Below the pieces are notes generated by a model, which was not told the DNA's origin, ran no database searches, and saw only the letters and a program-made list of their open reading frames with translations. From Pseudomonas fulva (lineage in GTDB: Bacteria > Pseudomonadota > Gammaproteobacteria > Pseudomonadales > Pseudomonadaceae): a stretch of 64,000 nt of DNA. The stretch is taken from the NCBI RefSeq assembly GCF_023517795.1, contig NZ_CP082928.1, positions 124,001 to 188,000 of the forward strand, written 5' to 3'. Of this stretch, positions 54,717-64,000 are shown one piece after another (position 1 is the stretch's first letter; every line of letters starts with the position of its first letter). The position numbers and the translations under genes were made by a program.

Positions 54717-55465
54717 CAGATCACCTTCGCTTCGGTTTTCAGTTTCTCGACCAGTTCGGCGACCGACTTGACCTTGATACCGGCGCCACGTGCCGCAGGC
54801 GCCTCGACCTTGATGGTCTTGACGGTGGACGCGGTGGAAACGCCCAGCGCGTCGGGGGTCAGGGTTTCCAGCGGCTTCTTCTTGGCCTTCATGATGTTGG
54901 GCAGCGAGGCGTAGCGCGGCTCGTTCAGGCGCAGGTCGGTAGTGACGATGGCCGGCAGGTTCAGGGCCACGGTCTGCAGACCGCCATCGATCTCACGGGT
55001 CACGTTGGCCTTGTCGCCATTGACTTCCACCTTGGAGGCGAAGGTGCCCTGGGCGTAGCCGGTCAGCGCGGCGAGCATCTGGCCGGTCTGGTTGTTGTCG
55101 CTGTCGATGGCCTGCTTGCCGAGAATGACCAGCTGCGGCTGCTCCTTGTCGACCACGGCCTTGAGCAGCTTGGCGACGGCCAGGGAGTTCAGCTCGTCGG
55201 CGGACTCGACCAGGATGGCACGATCGGCACCCAGCGCCAGGGCGGTACGCAGTTGCTCCTGGGCCTGGGTCGGGCCGATGGAAACCACCACGATCTCACT
55301 GGCCACACCCTTCTCTTTCAGGCGCACGGCTTCTTCAACGGCGATTTCACAGAAAGGGTTCATCGACATCTTGACGTTGGCAAGATCGACGCCACTGTTG
55401 TCCGGTTTGACGCGAACCTTGACGTTGTAATCGACCACTCGTTTGACAGCTACAAGAACCTTCAT
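54716..55465 (-). CDS. etfB: Electron transfer flavoprotein subunit beta
   Basis: A 249-residue beta subunit: [19 protein letters not shown] start, AMP-binding region [17 protein letters not shown] and the [22 protein letters not shown] segment that follows the recognition loop. GAGGAATCC stands before the ATG. It is first in the etfBA operon, divergent from the ETF-QO gene 320 bases away. Confidence 0.97.
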   Translation of the reverse strand: MKVLVAVKRVVDYNVKVRVKPDNSGVDLANVKMSMNPFCEIAVEEAVRLKEKGVASEIVVVSIGPTQAQEQLRTALALGADRAILVESADELNSLAVAKLLKAVVDKEQPQLVILGKQAIDSDNNQTGQMLAALTGYAQGTFASKVEVNGDKANVTREIDGGLQTVALNLPAIVTTDLRLNEPRYASLPNIMKAKKKPLETLTPDALGVSTASTVKTIKVEAPAARGAGIKVKSVAELVEKLKTEAKVI

Positions 55466-55646
55466 GGATTCCTCGTTACTCTCCGGTGAATAGGAATGTC
55501 GCCAGAAGCGAGCATGCGGGTGATGCAGACAAGCAGGACGCGAGCGACCTTCAGCCCAGACGGCGAGCGCAAAACCGCCCGTATCTTGACCGTACGACCC
55601 AACTCGGTCAATACGACTGGCTGCGAGCCATTCGTGTTGTAGCCGG

Positions 55647-55720
55647 ATTCTAGCAGGCCTACAGAAAATTCAAACAAACGTTTGTATTGGCCCTGATCCG
55701 GGCTCGCTATATACTGCGCG
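55647..55720. promoter_or_regulatory. Divergent etfB/ETF-QO promoters with PsrA-like site
   Basis: CAAACAAACGTTTG (55671-55684) fits the reported PsrA pattern C/GAAAC-N2-4-GTTTG/C. Immediately to its right, TTGGCC (55687-55692), 17 bases and TATACT (55710-55715) form a plus-strand promoter for ETF-QO. To its left, minus-strand TAGAAT (55652-55647) with a GTTTGA -35 that overlaps the site points toward etfB. The remaining 170 bases up to the etfB start hold no gene. PsrA control is inference from motif and pathway. Confidence 0.6.
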
Positions 55721-55785
55721 GGCGCGCCTCGGGAAGGATGCCGGCCCGCCATGAAAATTAGAGAGCCCAGATGAGGAGATAGCCC

Positions 55786-57450
<1,665 letters not shown>

Positions 57451-57453
57451 TAC

Positions 57454-57481
57454 AAAAAAGGCTCCCTCGGGAGCCTTTTTC
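57454..57481 (+). terminator. Terminator after ETF-QO
   Basis: AAAAAAGGCTCCC/GGGAGCCTTTTT with a TC loop, directly after the stop codon. Confidence 0.92.
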
Positions 57482-57487
57482 TTGCTG

Positions 57488-58054
57488 CTACTCCAGCGGC
57501 CCGATGGGAAAGAACACCCCGCCACTCCACACGCCCAGCCAGGGCTGGCCATCGATTTCGCGGGTCTGCGCCAGCTCCACCAACTGATAGAACACGTTGC
57601 GGTGGATCAGCGCTTCCAGGTTGGCGCGGATATGCACATAGGGCGATGGTTCCTGAGTTCGCCCATCGAGCTCGACGCGCAGCGGATGCTCGCCCCCCGC
57701 CTCCACCTCGTCGCCAACATTGGTGACGAACTTCAGCATCTGGGCTTCGCCCTGCCCGCTCACCTGCAGCGACACCGCCACGAAGGGGGCGTCGTCGACG
57801 GTGATACCGACCTTCTCCACCGGCGTGACCAGAAAGTAGTCATCGCCATCGCGGCGAATGATGGTCGAGAACAGCCGCACCATCGCCGGCCGGCCGATTG
57901 GCGTGCCCATGTAGAACCATGAGCCGTCGCGGGCGATACGCATGTCGATATCGCCACAGAAATCGGGGTTCCACAGGTGCACCGGGGGCATGCCCTTGCT
58001 GCCTGCGGGCGGAATCTGCGCCAGCAGATCGCCGGCCTTGTCGCCCTCGCTCAT
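57488..58054 (-). CDS. DUF1285 protein
   Basis: A 188-residue soluble protein matching DUF1285: [45 protein letters not shown] and the terminal [12 protein letters not shown]. No catalytic motif is evident. It lies 12 bases after the lipoprotein gene and is probably co-transcribed. The gene pair lies between the ETF and TetR genes as in P. aeruginosa. Function unknown. Confidence 0.88.
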   Translation of the reverse strand: MSEGDKAGDLLAQIPPAGSKGMPPVHLWNPDFCGDIDMRIARDGSWFYMGTPIGRPAMVRLFSTIIRRDGDDYFLVTPVEKVGITVDDAPFVAVSLQVSGQGEAQMLKFVTNVGDEVEAGGEHPLRVELDGRTQEPSPYVHIRANLEALIHRNVFYQLVELAQTREIDGQPWLGVWSGGVFFPIGPLE

Positions 58055-58066
58055 GACCTCTCCCGG

Positions 58067-58672
58067 TTAACGGCTGAAACCCAGCAGTGTACGCGCATAA
58101 TCCTCGAGCGGCGCCCGGATCAGGTCTTCGGGGCGGGCGTCGTAAAAGGTCAGGAACCCGCCGCGGCTACGGATGCGCGCGGTGTCCACCAGAAAACGGG
58201 TGTTGGTTTCGATCAGCATCAGCTGCAGCACGCTGCGGTCGGTGCCCAGCCGCTCGAACTCTTCCTGGTCTTCCCATTCTTCCAGGGTGCCGATGCGGTC
58301 ATCGGCGTAGGCGAAACGGGTGTAGAGCAGATAATGAGCGCCGGCGGCACGGGCCTCACCCAGCGCCTCGTCGAGGCCGACCGGCGCTCTGGCCCGACGA
58401 ACCATGGGGAAGTACTCGACGAAGCCGCGAAACGCTTCCTCGGCCACCACGTTGGGCCGCGGATAGGCATGCTTGCCGTTGGGGGTGAACGGCCCCTGGG
58501 CGATGTAGATGAACGAATCGGGCTGCAAGCGCCAGGATGCCGAGCGGCGGATCTTGCTGTAGTCCAGCACGCCGGCATCGCGCAGGTGGTAGGTGGCGCC
58601 ATCGGCCATGTCGCTGACGTTCATGCAGCCGGTCAGGCTGAGCAGCAGGGCCAGGGCGAGCAGGTTACGCAT
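58067..58672 (-). CDS. DUF4823 lipoprotein
   Basis: A 201-residue lipoprotein (signal RNLLALALLLSLTGC, Cys16). The mature part has the GLDEALGEARAAGAHYLLYTRFAYADDRIGT and IRSRGGFLTFYDARPEDLI segments typical of DUF4823 of pseudomonads. Function unknown. It is upstream of the DUF1285 gene in a two-gene unit. Confidence 0.86.
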   Translation of the reverse strand: MRNLLALALLLSLTGCMNVSDMADGATYHLRDAGVLDYSKIRRSASWRLQPDSFIYIAQGPFTPNGKHAYPRPNVVAEEAFRGFVEYFPMVRRARAPVGLDEALGEARAAGAHYLLYTRFAYADDRIGTLEEWEDQEEFERLGTDRSVLQLMLIETNTRFLVDTARIRSRGGFLTFYDARPEDLIRAPLEDYARTLLGFSR

Positions 58673-58773
58673 AAGAAATCTCCCGACACCGGCGACGGAA
58701 AACCGGCGAATGACTGCTCCAAGCAGGTTTCGCGCCAGGAGAGGCGCGCGACCGGGGCAGGTCGCGCAGCAAC

Positions 58774-59412
58774 TCAGGCGGGAGGCGTTTCGCTGTCGCG
58801 CTTGCGCTTGTTGCCCATGCGCACGCCGATGTCCATCAGGAACTGGAAGAAGCCTTCCTGATCCTCGAGCACGTTGCTCCAGAACGGCGAGTGGTAGAGC
58901 GCCACGGCACCATGCACCAGCGCCCAGGCCGCGCAGTAGTGGAAGTACGGCGGCACGTCTTCGAGCTTGCCCTCGGCGATGCGCCCCTTGATCAGCTGGG
59001 TCAGGCGTTCGAAATTCGATGCGCGGATGGCGTGCAACTGCTCCACCAGTTCGGGCACCTGGTTGCCCTTGACCACCTTCTCTTCCAGGCGGTCGAACAG
59101 GCGGTAGCGCTGCGGGTCGCGCATGCGGAATTCGAAGTAGGCGCGCGACAGCGCTTCCTTGTCGCGATCGATATCGGACGAATGCAGCAGCTCGTTCAGG
59201 TCACGCTCGTAGTCGAGCATCAGGCGCAGGTAGATTTCCGCCTTGGATTTGAAATGCTTGTAGATGGTGCCCTTGCCGATGCCCACGGCGTCGGCAATCA
59301 TCTCCACGGTCACGCTGTCCTCACCCTGCTCGAGGAAGAGTTTCAGAGCGATATCGAGAATCTCCTGCTCGCGGCGGCGAAACTCACGGATCTTGCGGGG
59401 TTCTTTCTGCAT
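58774..59412 (-). CDS. TetR-family regulator
   Basis: A 212-residue repressor with an N-terminal HTH (ILDIALKLFLEQGEDSVTVEMIADAVGIGKGTIYKHFKSK) and a ligand-binding C-terminal domain. The ATG at 59412 (MQKEPRKIR) is chosen; the upstream extension overlaps the divergent aminotransferase gene and is discarded. It corresponds by position to PA2957. Its ligand is unknown; likely targets are itself and the divergent aminotransferase 73 bases away. Confidence 0.9.
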   Translation of the reverse strand: MQKEPRKIREFRRREQEILDIALKLFLEQGEDSVTVEMIADAVGIGKGTIYKHFKSKAEIYLRLMLDYERDLNELLHSSDIDRDKEALSRAYFEFRMRDPQRYRLFDRLEEKVVKGNQVPELVEQLHAIRASNFERLTQLIKGRIAEGKLEDVPPYFHYCAAWALVHGAVALYHSPFWSNVLEDQEGFFQFLMDIGVRMGNKRKRDSETPPA

Positions 59413-59485
59413 AGGGAAATGACAAGGTCGGAATTCAAGTCCGCTATTATGCCCAACTAACGCCAAATTGCACGGATCACGCGAC

Positions 59486-60619
59486 ATGAATGCCATCATC
59501 GACGAGTTTCCCCAGCCGGCCGATCTGTACTACCTGAATCATGCTGCGGTCGCCCCCTGGCCGGCGCGTAGTGCGCGGGCCGTGGAGCGTTTTGCCCGGG
59601 AGAATATCGCTACCGGCGCCCGCGACTATTCGCAATGGCTGGTTACCGAACGCACCCTGCGCGAGCGCCTGGCGCGCTTGCTCAACGCGGCCTCGCGCGC
59701 CGATATCGCACTGGTCAAGAACACCTCCGAAGCCCTGTCGTTCGTGGCCTTCGGCCTGGACTGGCACGACGGCGACCAGGTCATCATCAGCAGCGAAGAA
59801 TTCCCCTCCAACCGCATCGTCTGGGAAGCGCTGCGCCCACGGGGCGTGGAAGTGGTGCAGGTCGATCTGCAGGGTGGCGATGCCGAAGGCGCCCTGCTCG
59901 CCGCCTGCACACCGCGCACCCGCCTGATGGCCATCAGCGCCGTGCAGTACGCCAGCGGCCTGCGCCTGGACCTGGAGCGCCTGGGCATCGGCTGTGAACA
60001 GCGCGGCGTGCTGCTGTGCATCGATGCCATCCAGCAACTGGGCGCCCTGGCCATGGACGTGCAGCGCAGCCGCTGCGCCTTCGCCATGGCCGACGGCCAC
60101 AAGTGGATGCTCGGCCCGGAAGGCCTGGGCGTGTTCTATTGCCGCCAGGATCTGCGTGAGCGGCTGGCCCTGCACGAATACGGCTGGCACATGCTGGAAA
60201 ACGCCGGCGACTATGACCGCGACGACTGGGCGCCGGCCCGCAGCGCCCGCCGCTTCGAGTGCGGCAGCCCCAACATGCTCGGTGCCATGGCCCTGGAGGC
60301 CAGCCTGTCGCTGCTCGAGGAAGTGGGCATGACGCAGGTCGAACGGGCGCTGCACGAGCGCGTGCAGTGGCTGCTCGATGGCCTGAACGAAATGCCGGGC
60401 GTGCGCCTGCTCAGCGCCCAGGCACCTGACCGGCGCGCCGGCATCGTCACCTTCACCGCAGACGCCTGGGACAATCGCCAATTGCACGAACGCCTCAAGG
60501 GCGAACAGATCATCTGCGCCCAGCGCGGCGGCGGCATTCGCCTGTCACCGCATTTCTATACCGAAGCACGGGTGATCGAACAGAGTCTGCAGCGCCTGCG
60601 GGCGATCCTCAGCGAATAG
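59486..60619 (+). CDS. Class V PLP aminotransferase, SufS/CsdA-like fold
   Basis: A 377-residue PLP enzyme of the class V fold with YLNHAAVAPWP, NTSEALSFVA, CIDAIQQLGA, the PLP lysine in ADGHKWMLGPEG and RFECGSPN. The start at ATG 59486 (MNAIIDEFP) is favoured over a TTG upstream. No conserved desulfurase Cys is seen near the C-terminus, so a cysteine desulfurase role is doubtful; it may be a lyase or transaminase of unknown substrate. It is divergent from the TetR gene. Confidence 0.87.
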   Translation: MNAIIDEFPQPADLYYLNHAAVAPWPARSARAVERFARENIATGARDYSQWLVTERTLRERLARLLNAASRADIALVKNTSEALSFVAFGLDWHDGDQVIISSEEFPSNRIVWEALRPRGVEVVQVDLQGGDAEGALLAACTPRTRLMAISAVQYASGLRLDLERLGIGCEQRGVLLCIDAIQQLGALAMDVQRSRCAFAMADGHKWMLGPEGLGVFYCRQDLRERLALHEYGWHMLENAGDYDRDDWAPARSARRFECGSPNMLGAMALEASLSLLEEVGMTQVERALHERVQWLLDGLNEMPGVRLLSAQAPDRRAGIVTFTADAWDNRQLHERLKGEQIICAQRGGGIRLSPHFYTEARVIEQSLQRLRAILSE

Positions 60620-60697
60620 GCACTCAGAGTCGGCAGGAGTATTCCAAATCCGTTTAAAGACGCCATGGACGATGGCCGCGGATGACCAATACTCAAT

Positions 60698-60814
60698 CGT
60701 ACCGGTGCGGCATATTCCCCCAAGTGTCGCAGCGGCCGAAGTGCCGAGGACCGCGCACTTCGTTCGACTCCTAATGGTCTTGACCCGGATTCCGTCCCGA
60801 AGCCGGGTTTTTTT
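60698..60814 (+). ncRNA. rgsA: Candidate RgsA/P16 small RNA
   Basis: About 117 nt end at a clear terminator (ACCCGG/CCGGGT stem, 60783-60805, then seven T). A possible -10, CAATACT at about 60686, would start the transcript near 60698. The location between the PA2957-side genes and tatD (PA2959) is where RgsA (P16), an RpoS- and Gac-dependent sRNA of about 120 nt, lies in P. aeruginosa. No ORF fits here. The identity rests on size, terminator and synteny, not on sequence comparison. Confidence 0.55.
60783..60814 (+). terminator. Rho-independent terminator of the candidate sRNA
   Basis: ACCCGG stem with CCGGGT and a T7 run. The aminotransferase stop is 160 bases upstream, so this terminator more likely belongs to an independent short RNA. 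Confidence 0.8.
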
Positions 60815-60850
60815 GGCTCTTCGCATAGTTTGGGAAAGTTAGGGTTGCTA

Positions 60851-61148
60851 CCGGACTGGCAAGTTTGTGTGAGCTGTCGATAACTCGGCACCTTCCATTA
60901 GCGCGCCGCCTGGCCGGATGGGTTTCGCCCCTTACGGGCGAGTCACTTTCTCTTGCTTGCCCAAGAGAAAGTAACCAAAGAGAAGGGCACCCCACCATCC
61001 GGCCCCGGCTGCGCCGCGGTTCCCTCGCTCCATCACCACTCCAGGGGCACGCTGCGAAGGGCCATCCCTGGCCCATCGCAGCTCTCGCGACATCCATGTC
61101 GCTCAACCCCTTACGTGGCGATTCCACTCGGCCTCCTGAAGGGGATTT
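60851..61148 (+). repeat. Left arm of a long hairpin-rich inverted repeat
   Basis: The arm begins with CCGGACTGGCAAGT and contains five successive hairpins: 60926-60940, 60946-60971, 61003-61019, 61051-61082 and 61087-61102. The other arm (61235-61532) matches it in inverted orientation over about 300 bases. Stems differ between arms but keep pairing. Both arms have an open frame of about 60 codons whose translations align without gaps, but no start signal is convincing. Confidence 0.88.
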
Positions 61149-61234
61149 AGGCGTCGTCTGTGAGATCGGGCTTCAAGAGCAAAAGCCAAACGCTACCGAA
61201 TTTGATCTTGCGCAGATATCACAGGCTCGCGACA
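61149..61234. other. Spacer between the inverted arms
   Basis: About 86 bases with a weak internal inverted repeat CTGTGAGATC/GATATCACAG. No gene seen. Confidence 0.6.
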
Positions 61235-61532
61235 TGGTCCCCGTCAGGAGGCCGAGTGGAGGTGTTGCGTAGGGGAGCGAGCCGCATGGATGCGGCGAGA
61301 GGCTTAATGGGCCAGGGATGGCCCATGTAAGCCGGCCCCCGGAGCGGCGCCGGAGCGAGGGAAGTTTCGCGCAGCGAAACCCGGATGTCGGGGTGCCCTT
61401 CTTTGGCACACCTTTCTTGGGCAAGCAAGAAAGGTGTGGCGCCCGTAGGGGGCGCAACAAAGAGGCTCAGTAAACGCGGTAATGGATAGTGTGATGCCAG
61501 TAAGTGATACGCACACAGACTTGCCAGTCCGG
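61235..61532 (-). repeat. Right arm of a long hairpin-rich inverted repeat
   Basis: Inverted partner of 60851-61148, ending in ACTTGCCAGTCCGG. Hairpins, in plus coordinates: 61281-61296, 61301-61333, 61364-61380, 61407-61438 and 61439-61455, in the same order as in the left arm when read on the minus strand. The remaining 115 bases to the tatD stop show nothing. Confidence 0.88.
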
Positions 61533-61647
61533 CGTCAAGCCTATCCTCCCCGCGAAAATGCGGAGAACCTCTTTTGCCCACTCTCTGGCGGCCGGCCTTG
61601 CATCGGCGCAAACGACGGCAGAGCCGCTCGCGGTTTTCCTGGCTGCC

Positions 61648-62439
61648 TCAGGCGCCAGGAGCGACTCGTGCCAGCGGGAACAACCGCCTGAAGTTGTCCC
61701 CGGTCTGCTGCGCCAGGGTTTCGTAGCTGACGCCACGCAGGGTTGCCAGGTACTCGGCGACGTCACGCACGTACGCCGGCAGGTTCGGCTTGCCACGGTG
61801 CGGCACCGGCGCCAGGTACGGCGAATCGGTCTCCACCAGCAGGCGGTCGGCCGGCACCTGGCGGGCGACCTCGCGCAGCGCCTCGGCGTTGCGGAAGGTG
61901 ACGATGCCGGACAGCGAAATGTAGAAACCGATGTCCAGCGCCGCCCTGGCCATTTCCCAGTCCTCGGTGAAGCAGTGCAGCACGCCGCCCTGGGGCAGCG
62001 CGGCTTCGCGCAGCAGACTCAGGGTATCGGCACGCGCTTCGCGGGTATGCACGATTACCGGCTTGCCGGTGATCTGCGCGGCCTGCAGGTGCAGGCGAAA
62101 CGCCTCCTGCTGCAGCTCGGCCGCTTCGGGCTCGTAGTGATAGTCCAGACCGGTCTCGCCGATGGCCACCACACCGGGATGGTCGAGTTCAGCGAGCAGC
62201 CAGTCGAGCGCCGGCGCGCTGCCGGGCTCGAGATCCAGCGGGTGGATGCCGACGGAGCAGTCGACATCGGCGTAGCGCCCCGCCAGTTCACGCACGGCAG
62301 CGGCATTGTCGGCGCTCACGCCGATGCACAGGAAGTGGCCGACGCCACGGGCACGGGCGGCCGCCAGCGCGTCGTCCAGAGAACCGCCATGGGCGGCCAG
62401 GTCGAGACGATCGAGGTGGCAGTGGGAATCGATGAGCAT
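61648..62439 (-). CDS. tatD: TatD-family metal-dependent DNase
   Basis: A 263-residue TIM-barrel hydrolase with metal ligands in IDSHCHLD, GETGLDYH, VIVHTREA and LVETDSPYLAP. TatD/YcfH proteins are DNases linked to DNA repair and quality control. It follows pilZ on the same strand with an 85-base gap, in the order tmk-holB-pilZ-tatD found in P. aeruginosa (PA2959). Confidence 0.94.
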   Translation of the reverse strand: MLIDSHCHLDRLDLAAHGGSLDDALAAARARGVGHFLCIGVSADNAAAVRELAGRYADVDCSVGIHPLDLEPGSAPALDWLLAELDHPGVVAIGETGLDYHYEPEAAELQQEAFRLHLQAAQITGKPVIVHTREARADTLSLLREAALPQGGVLHCFTEDWEMARAALDIGFYISLSGIVTFRNAEALREVARQVPADRLLVETDSPYLAPVPHRGKPNLPAYVRDVAEYLATLRGVSYETLAQQTGDNFRRLFPLARVAPGA

Positions 62440-62524
62440 AAATCAGAACCTTGAGCGGCAGGCGGGATGCGCAGGGGGCGCGGCAGGCAAACAGGCCCGC
62501 CAGAGCTGCGCGAATGGGCCGCTA

Positions 62525-62881
62525 TTACATCGTATGGGTGGGGCGATCGGACTTGAGGGCGCCGGCCAGGTAGGTCTCGATCTTGTTGCGAGCGGTGTTG
62601 TCGCCTTCGTTGAACTGCACGCCTACGCCAGCGGCGCGGTTGCCCTGGGCGCCTTTCGGGGTGATCCACACCACTTTGCCAGCCACCGGGATCTTTTCCG
62701 GCTCGTCCATCAGGTTGAGCAGCATGAACACTTCATCACCGAGCTTGTAGCTCTTGTTGGTGGGAATGAACAGGCCGCCATTCTTGATGAAGGGCATGTA
62801 GGCGGCATACAGCACGGACTTGTCCTTGATGGTCAGGGACAGGATGCCGTTACGGGGTCCCAGATTAGGTGGCAAGTTCAT
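62525..62881 (-). CDS. pilZ: PilZ, type IV pilus protein
   Basis: A 118-residue PilZ protein needed for type IV pilus assembly in P. aeruginosa (PA2960). The fold is clear (SLTIKDKSVLYAAYMPFIKNGGLFIPT, GVGVQFNEGD), but the RxxxR and D/NxSxxG residues that bind cyclic-di-GMP in other PilZ domains are absent, as in the type protein. It likely acts through protein partners. AGGAATCACGC stands before the ATG. It is preceded by holB with a 34-base gap. Confidence 0.93.
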   Translation of the reverse strand: MNLPPNLGPRNGILSLTIKDKSVLYAAYMPFIKNGGLFIPTNKSYKLGDEVFMLLNLMDEPEKIPVAGKVVWITPKGAQGNRAAGVGVQFNEGDNTARNKIETYLAGALKSDRPTHTM

Positions 62882-62915
62882 GCGTGATTCCTGAAGTCAT
62901 GACGTGAGCCCGATT

Positions 62916-63902
62916 CTAGCCCGGTCCAGGCAGGCTTGCCCACTGCACCAGCAAGGCTTCGAGAAGCAGCACACGGTTGAGGTTGGCTTTGCCCAACACT
63001 TTCTGGCGCTGCTGCAGCAGCCACTCCTGGATGGCCAGCACCTTGGCCTGGGAAGACTTCTGCGCCAGGTACTGCACCACCTTGGCCATGTCCGCCGGGC
63101 CAAGGCCCTGCTCGTCCTGGGCCAGCTGATAACGCAGGGTCAGGTGGGCCCAGTCGCAGAACCAGTCGAACAACAGCGGCAGTGGCACGTCCTTCCAGGC
63201 TTCGGCCAACTGGCTGGCCGAGGCCTGCTGCTTGTGCAGCTTCTTGACGCCGTCGACCACCAGGGCGCGCTGCTCGCGTACGCCCTGCTCCTGCAGCCTG
63301 GCAGCGGCCAGCGGAGAGCCCGCCGCCAGGTACAGCAGCTCGCGGATGTCCTGTTCGCTGCTACCGGGCAGGGTTTCGCTCAACCAGTGCAGGCTCATCG
63401 CCTCGCTGGGCAACGGGCAGGCCTGCTGCACGCAGCGGCTCTTGATGGTCGGCAGCAGGCGGCTCGGCTGGTGGCTGATCAACAGCAGCACGGTATCGCC
63501 GGACGGCTCTTCGAGGCTTTTCAGCAGCGCGTTGGCAGCATTGAGGTTCATCGCCTCGGTGGGTTCGAGCAGCACCACCTTGCGCCCGCCCAGTTGCGCG
63601 GTCTGCACCACGAAGTTGACCAGCGCACGCACCTGGTCGACCTTGATCGGCTTGTCGGCCTCCTCCGGCTCGAGCACGTAGTTGTCCGGGTGGCTGCCAG
63701 CGGCCAGCAGGTGGCACGACTTGCATTGCCCGCACGGTTGCAGATCCACCGGCGACTTGCACAGCAGCAAGGCCATCAGGCGCTCGGCCAGGGCGCGCTT
63801 GCCGATACCGGCCGGGCCATGCAGCAGATAGGCGTGGGCATGCTGGGTGCGCCCGGCCAGTTGCTGCCAGAGCGCCGCCTGCCAGGGGTAGACGTCAGCC
63901 AC
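62916..63902 (-). CDS. holB: DNA polymerase III subunit delta'
   Basis: A 328-residue clamp-loader subunit of the DNA polymerase III gamma complex. Walker-like loop [11 protein letters not shown], zinc-binding [10 protein letters not shown], the [10 protein letters not shown] segment and the SRCVQQAC arginine/cysteine region are characteristic. The GTG at 63902 overlaps the end of tmk by eight bases. Conserved gene order tmk-holB-pilZ supports the assignment. Confidence 0.94.
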   Translation of the reverse strand: MADVYPWQAALWQQLAGRTQHAHAYLLHGPAGIGKRALAERLMALLLCKSPVDLQPCGQCKSCHLLAAGSHPDNYVLEPEEADKPIKVDQVRALVNFVVQTAQLGGRKVVLLEPTEAMNLNAANALLKSLEEPSGDTVLLLISHQPSRLLPTIKSRCVQQACPLPSEAMSLHWLSETLPGSSEQDIRELLYLAAGSPLAAARLQEQGVREQRALVVDGVKKLHKQQASASQLAEAWKDVPLPLLFDWFCDWAHLTLRYQLAQDEQGLGPADMAKVVQYLAQKSSQAKVLAIQEWLLQQRQKVLGKANLNRVLLLEALLVQWASLPGPG

Positions 63903-64000
63903 GCTGCAACTCCAGCAGCTGCGGCAGCAACGCATCCAGGTCCCGCTGCACGGCATCCAGGGACTGCGACGCATCGACAATGCGGTAACGCGCAGGCGCC
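63895..64000 (-). CDS. tmk: Thymidylate kinase, C-terminal fragment
   Basis: Only the last 35 codons are in the window; the gene continues beyond the right edge. The tail [19 protein letters not shown] is typical of thymidylate kinase, which makes dTDP from dTMP. Identified partly from the fixed tmk-holB order (PA2962-PA2961). The stop is at 63895-63897, overlapping the holB start. Confidence 0.8.
   Translation of the reverse strand, partial: APARYRIVDASQSLDAVQRDLDALLPQLLELQRG

Noticed and set aside
60953..61460. Open frames in both arms of the long inverted repeat, whose translations align without gaps
   Set aside because: No Shine-Dalgarno or promoter, odd composition, and stem covariation explains the sequence better than protein constraint. 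Left as a repeat.

Overview
The window is high-GC Pseudomonas chromosome. Gene content and order match blocks known from P. aeruginosa: sagS-ospR-gpx-msrB-alaA-htpX-tpm, lipase-etfA-etfB-ETF-QO, and tmk-holB-pilZ-tatD. REP elements and NRPS content suggest a non-aeruginosa species, possibly the P. mendocina/alcaligenes group; that placement is inference.

Region 1 (1-26.4 kb) is a siderophore-type NRPS locus cut by the window's left edge. Three collinear NRPS genes carry five adenylation domains. Specificity residues read as Ser, Ser (followed by epimerization), Asp, an unassigned residue (DIWELTADDK) and Asp. A clavaminate/TauD-type dioxygenase domain is fused to the C-terminus of the second NRPS. 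A catalytically degenerate condensation-like domain opens the third, which ends in a thioesterase. This arrangement fits beta-hydroxylation of aspartate, an Fe(III)-ligand chemistry. Downstream are a PvdE/SyrD-type exporter, a type II thioesterase, a FhuF-like siderophore-iron reductase and a second ABC transporter, with a Fur-box-like site between the last two. Receptor, regulator and starter module must lie upstream if present.

Region 2 (26.5-53.7 kb) is mostly core genome. It begins with a duplicated tRNA-Glu/tRNA-Gly pair behind a strong sigma70 promoter. Next come a redox-repair and signalling block (free-Met-sulfoxide reductase, AAA ATPase, SagS hybrid kinase, OspR with glutathione peroxidase, MsrB), then AlaA, HtpX, thiopurine methyltransferase, PabB, DeaD helicase with a long leader, a class II DAHP synthase, a CPBP protease, a VWA lipoprotein/ECF sigma/putative anti-sigma operon, a MocR regulator and an OmpA/DUF4398/periplasmic binding protein operon.

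Region 3 (53.7-64 kb) carries the electron-transfer flavoprotein system, with a divergent promoter region holding a PsrA-like site. It continues with two conserved unknowns, a TetR regulator, a class V aminotransferase and a probable RgsA small RNA. A long inverted repeat built of five hairpins per arm follows, then tatD, pilZ, holB and the 3' end of tmk. The stems of that repeat covary between arms while most loops stay fixed, which makes it the strongest unexplained non-coding signal here.
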